This document shows, one piece after another, positions 3,094 through 5,633 of a stretch of DNA of 5,633 bases (positions within the stretch are counted from its first letter, which is position 1; each line of letters begins with the position of its first letter). The notes beneath the pieces are model-generated. The model had not been told where the DNA came from. It did no database searches and saw only the letters and a list, made by a program, of their open reading frames with translations. The translations under genes and the position numbers were made by a program. The stretch comes from an uncultured Flavobacteriia bacterium (GTDB lineage: Bacteria > Bacteroidota > Bacteroidia > Flavobacteriales_D > Crocinitomicaceae), in the NCBI GenBank assembly GCA_903930085.1, contig CAIYXD010000070.1:1-5633 (forward strand). The letters run 5' to 3'.

Positions 3094-5633
3094 ATGCAAA
3101 AAAGTTACTTTACAAAGATTTTGAGTTGGGTTATTATAGCCTTTACGATTGTTTCATTTAGTGTAAGTTATGCACAGTTGACACTATCGGCAACAGAAAT
3201 ACGTGGTTGTAATCAGTCTCCTTCCCAAGGTGGAATTTCGGATGGATTAGTTACGATTGATGCTACCGGCGCATCCGGTGTATACACCCTCGAGATATAT
3301 GATTATCTTTCAAATCCGTTTTCTCCTTCTCAATCTTTTAATGGATTCCCATACACGTTTAATGCACCAGTAGGTGAATATTATATATTAGCAGTTCAAA
3401 ATGGTGCTTATGTAGCTGACTTGTATTATACTCTTTTGAGTGGAACAGACTTGAATTTGGTAGGTTCGATGTCTTCCCAACCTATTCTATGTTTTGGTGG
3501 TACCGCTACAATTTCAGGGACAATTAATGGTGGGTCTTCAGGTCGTTATTTTGAGTTTACAAATCAAGCTACCAATGTTGTTTATCAGAGTTCTCTATTA
3601 TCTGGCTCAGCTCCAAATTTTATTCACAATGCTCAAGTACCTGCTGGACCCGCAAACGCAAATGTATTATATTCGGTAAAGATTAAAGATGCACAATCCA
3701 CGTGTCAAGTCACACTGCCAAATATTCAAATTCTTGCTGGCCCAGCTCAATTAACGGCGGTAGCAACTCAAGTTCCTGCTTGTTACGGTAATTCAAACGG
3801 TGTAACCAACGTTCAATCAACCGGCGGAACGCCAGGTGCTGGAAATACTTTTCAATGGTATTCAGGTTCTAATGCTGTTCCTTCTAATATTATACCTGGT
3901 GCAACCTCTTATACAAATACAAATCTTGCTCCTGGTCCATACTCTGTAATAGTTACTGACGGAAATGCTTGTACTGCGGTAGCAAATACCACGGTGACCC
4001 AATCAACCCAATTAACGGCTACCATTGTTTCATCAACTTCCAATAATCAAGTTTGTTCTGGTGTTAATGCCACTTTTACCATTACGAGTCCAGATCACAC
4101 TGGTGCACAACCAATCAGTGTCTTTTACACCATAAACGGTGTTGCCCCAACACCTGCTTTTGTGACAACAACTTCAGGAGGTTCTGTTGTTTTGTCAATA
4201 CCTTCCTCCACATATGCAGGAGTCGGAAATATAACAGTTGCGATTTCATCCGTTTCTAATGGTCAATGTACAAATAATTACCTAGGTACTGCGTCGGTTA
4301 CTGTATTACCATTGCCCATTCCAAATGCTGGAGCAGACCGAGTGGTATGTTTTGGCACCACGGTAACATTAAATGCTTCTAGTCAATCCGTAACTGATTC
4401 TTACAGTTGGACAGGTAGTGTTACAAATAATATTGCCTTTACTCCTCCTCAAAGCACCTCGCAACCGACAACTACAAATTACACATTAACTGCACTAGCG
4501 ACGAATGGTTGCACGGCTTCTGATAATGTTCAGGTTATCGTTAATCCTATTCCTAATTTAAATTCTATTCCTTTAACTAATAGAACTCGTTGCGAAGGTT
4601 CTCAATTAGGGCTTCCATCAATAAGTTTTGCAACCTCTCCTAACGTGAATGGTACTGTAACAAATTGGACCAATTCAAATACGAACATCGGATTCCCAGC
4701 ATCGGGCATTGGCGCTCTTTCTGGAACATTACTTCTTCAAAATCCAACAGATGCAGCAATTGTGTCGAATTTTACCGCAACTCCAACGTATTTTAATGAA
4801 GGTTTAACTTGTACTGGCACTACGAAAACATTTACTATTACTGTTAACCCTACACCAGCTTTGTCAAGTTCCCTTGCGCCACCTGATATTTGTTCGGGAA
4901 CAACTTTTTTATACACGCCAACTAGCCCTACTGTTGCCAGTTCAGGAACGACTGTCATTTCATGGTCTCGAGCAGCTGTTGCTGGAATTACCGAATCTAC
5001 AAGTACCGGTACTGGTGTTATTTCTGAAGTTTTAACAAATTCTACGGCCTCTCCAATCAATGTTACGTATGTTTTAACAGTTACTTCAAATACCTGTAAT
5101 CAGACGTTTAATGTTGTTGTCGCAGTAAATCCAGATCCAGTTGTTGCAGATCAAACACCTTCAGCCATTTGTTCTGACGTAGCAGTTGGTGTTAACTTCA
5201 GTTCTAGCTCAGCGGCGATTGCATCTACTTACAATGTAACTGCATTGAATTTAAATGGACTTTCAGTTTCGGCGGGAGGTGCTGCAGTAGTTAATGGACT
5301 AGCGGCATCTGCTTTAGCAGATGATGCGTTTACCAATACTACTTCAGCTCCTGTGAATGTTATTTATACGGTTGTGCCAGTGAGTGCAAATGGTTGTGAA
5401 GGAGATCCATTTACGGTAACCGTAGCGGTAAATCCTGAGCCAGTTGGAATAGCCGGAACAGCATCATCATGTTCAGATGTTCAGTTTACTGTTGTTTTAG
5501 ATGACACAGATGTCTCTAATGGTATGACGAGTGTAACGTATGCATGGGCAGCGAATGCCAATGCAAATGTCACAGGTGAGGGTTCCGGAACAGGAAATAT
5601 TGTTCAGACGATAAATAATGTTACCACAAGTAA
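3094..5633 (+). CDS. Large secreted adhesin-like surface protein with SprB-like and PKD/Ig-like repeats, 3' partial
   Basis: 846 codons are visible and the frame is still open at the window edge. Residues 1-~25 are a signal peptide (basic start, hydrophobic WVIIAFTIVSFSV, cleavage likely between SYA and Q), so the product is exported. Residues ~39-215 hold two degenerate SprB-like units (C39; C133-FGGTATISG to C204). Residues ~230-300 are a clear SprB-type repeat: CYGNSNG, STGGTPG, then GPYSVIVTDGNAC. Residues 410-485 form a PKD/Ig-like module (NAGADRVVC, YSWTG, NGCTASDNV). Further modules end in VNP at residues 483, 584, 678 and 779. SprB-type proteins are T9SS-exported, surface-exposed proteins linked to gliding or adhesion, so a sorting domain like that at 55-339 is expected beyond the edge. 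ATG 3094 is chosen because the signal peptide starts there. An in-frame ATG at 2989, preceded by AGGA, would add 35 residues and overlap the stop of the small ORF. No enzyme motif is seen; the ligand is unknown. Confidence 0.88.
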   Translation, partial: MQKSYFTKILSWVIIAFTIVSFSVSYAQLTLSATEIRGCNQSPSQGGISDGLVTIDATGASGVYTLEIYDYLSNPFSPSQSFNGFPYTFNAPVGEYYILAVQNGAYVADLYYTLLSGTDLNLVGSMSSQPILCFGGTATISGTINGGSSGRYFEFTNQATNVVYQSSLLSGSAPNFIHNAQVPAGPANANVLYSVKIKDAQSTCQVTLPNIQILAGPAQLTAVATQVPACYGNSNGVTNVQSTGGTPGAGNTFQWYSGSNAVPSNIIPGATSYTNTNLAPGPYSVIVTDGNACTAVANTTVTQSTQLTATIVSSTSNNQVCSGVNATFTITSPDHTGAQPISVFYTINGVAPTPAFVTTTSGGSVVLSIPSSTYAGVGNITVAISSVSNGQCTNNYLGTASVTVLPLPIPNAGADRVVCFGTTVTLNASSQSVTDSYSWTGSVTNNIAFTPPQSTSQPTTTNYTLTALATNGCTASDNVQVIVNPIPNLNSIPLTNRTRCEGSQLGLPSISFATSPNVNGTVTNWTNSNTNIGFPASGIGALSGTLLLQNPTDAAIVSNFTATPTYFNEGLTCTGTTKTFTITVNPTPALSSSLAPPDICSGTTFLYTPTSPTVASSGTTVISWSRAAVAGITESTSTGTGVISEVLTNSTASPINVTYVLTVTSNTCNQTFNVVVAVNPDPVVADQTPSAICSDVAVGVNFSSSSAAIASTYNVTALNLNGLSVSAGGAAVVNGLAASALADDAFTNTTSAPVNVIYTVVPVSANGCEGDPFTVTVAVNPEPVGIAGTASSCSDVQFTVVLDDTDVSNGMTSVTYAWAANANANVTGEGSGTGNIVQTINNVTTS

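Noticed and set aside
3494..3679. Plus-strand 61-codon ORF in another frame of the adhesin
   Set aside because: The adhesin frame is open from 2989 to the window edge with SprB-like motifs at this place.
4737..5060. Minus-strand 107-codon ORF inside the adhesin gene
   Set aside because: The plus strand here is clearly coding with repeated PKD/Ig-like motifs; the valine-rich antisense product is a shadow of that codon pattern.
3094..5633. CRISPR or DNA-level tandem repeats in the adhesin
   Set aside because: The similarity is at protein module level with ~80-100 residue spacing and diverged DNA; there are no short regularly spaced identical repeats.

Overview
The window looks like chromosomal DNA of a member of Bacteroidota, most likely a Flavobacteriales-type organism. 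The evidence is a C-terminal domain of the type used by the type IX secretion system (gliding-motility-associated, type B), a DUF4249-like lipoprotein, SprB-like and PKD/Ig-like surface modules, AT-rich DNA without strong Shine-Dalgarno sites, and promoter-like pairs matching the Bacteroidota form TTG-N19/20-TAnnTTTG. The genus cannot be fixed from the sequence alone.

Layout, left to right. (1) Bases 1-339 are the last 112 codons of a large secreted surface protein, ending in its T9SS sorting domain. (2) A well-matched promoter starts 6 bases after that stop and serves a 68-residue cysteine-rich lipoprotein (471-677). (3) A strong hairpin with a T-run (695-720) follows, and directly behind it starts a 194-residue membrane-anchored thioredoxin-fold protein with a CMYC active site (726-1310). 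(4) Facing it with only 9 bases between the stops is a DUF4249-like outer-membrane lipoprotein on the minus strand (1320-2273). (5) A very AT-rich stretch (2274-2725) lies between divergent genes and holds one good and one weaker promoter-like site, both pointing right. (6) A small unrecognised ORF (2726-2992) contains an unusual cluster of perfect inverted repeats and a 15-base tandem repeat. Its stop overlaps, as ATGA, an in-frame upstream start of the next gene. (7) From 3094 to the right edge runs the first 846 codons of a large secreted adhesin-like protein: signal peptide, SprB-like repeats, then PKD/Ig-like modules of about 80-100 residues. It is cut by the window edge.

How the parts may fit together: both window ends belong to T9SS-style surface proteins, and the middle holds envelope proteins (two lipoproteins and one membrane-bound thiol-disulfide-type protein). 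No mobile element, CRISPR array, tRNA or rRNA was seen. The part least explained by known features is the roughly 500-base region 2475-2990 ahead of the adhesin: promoter-like sites, a possible small coupled ORF, and four or more palindromic elements. It may be a structured regulatory leader. This is inference from sequence pattern only.
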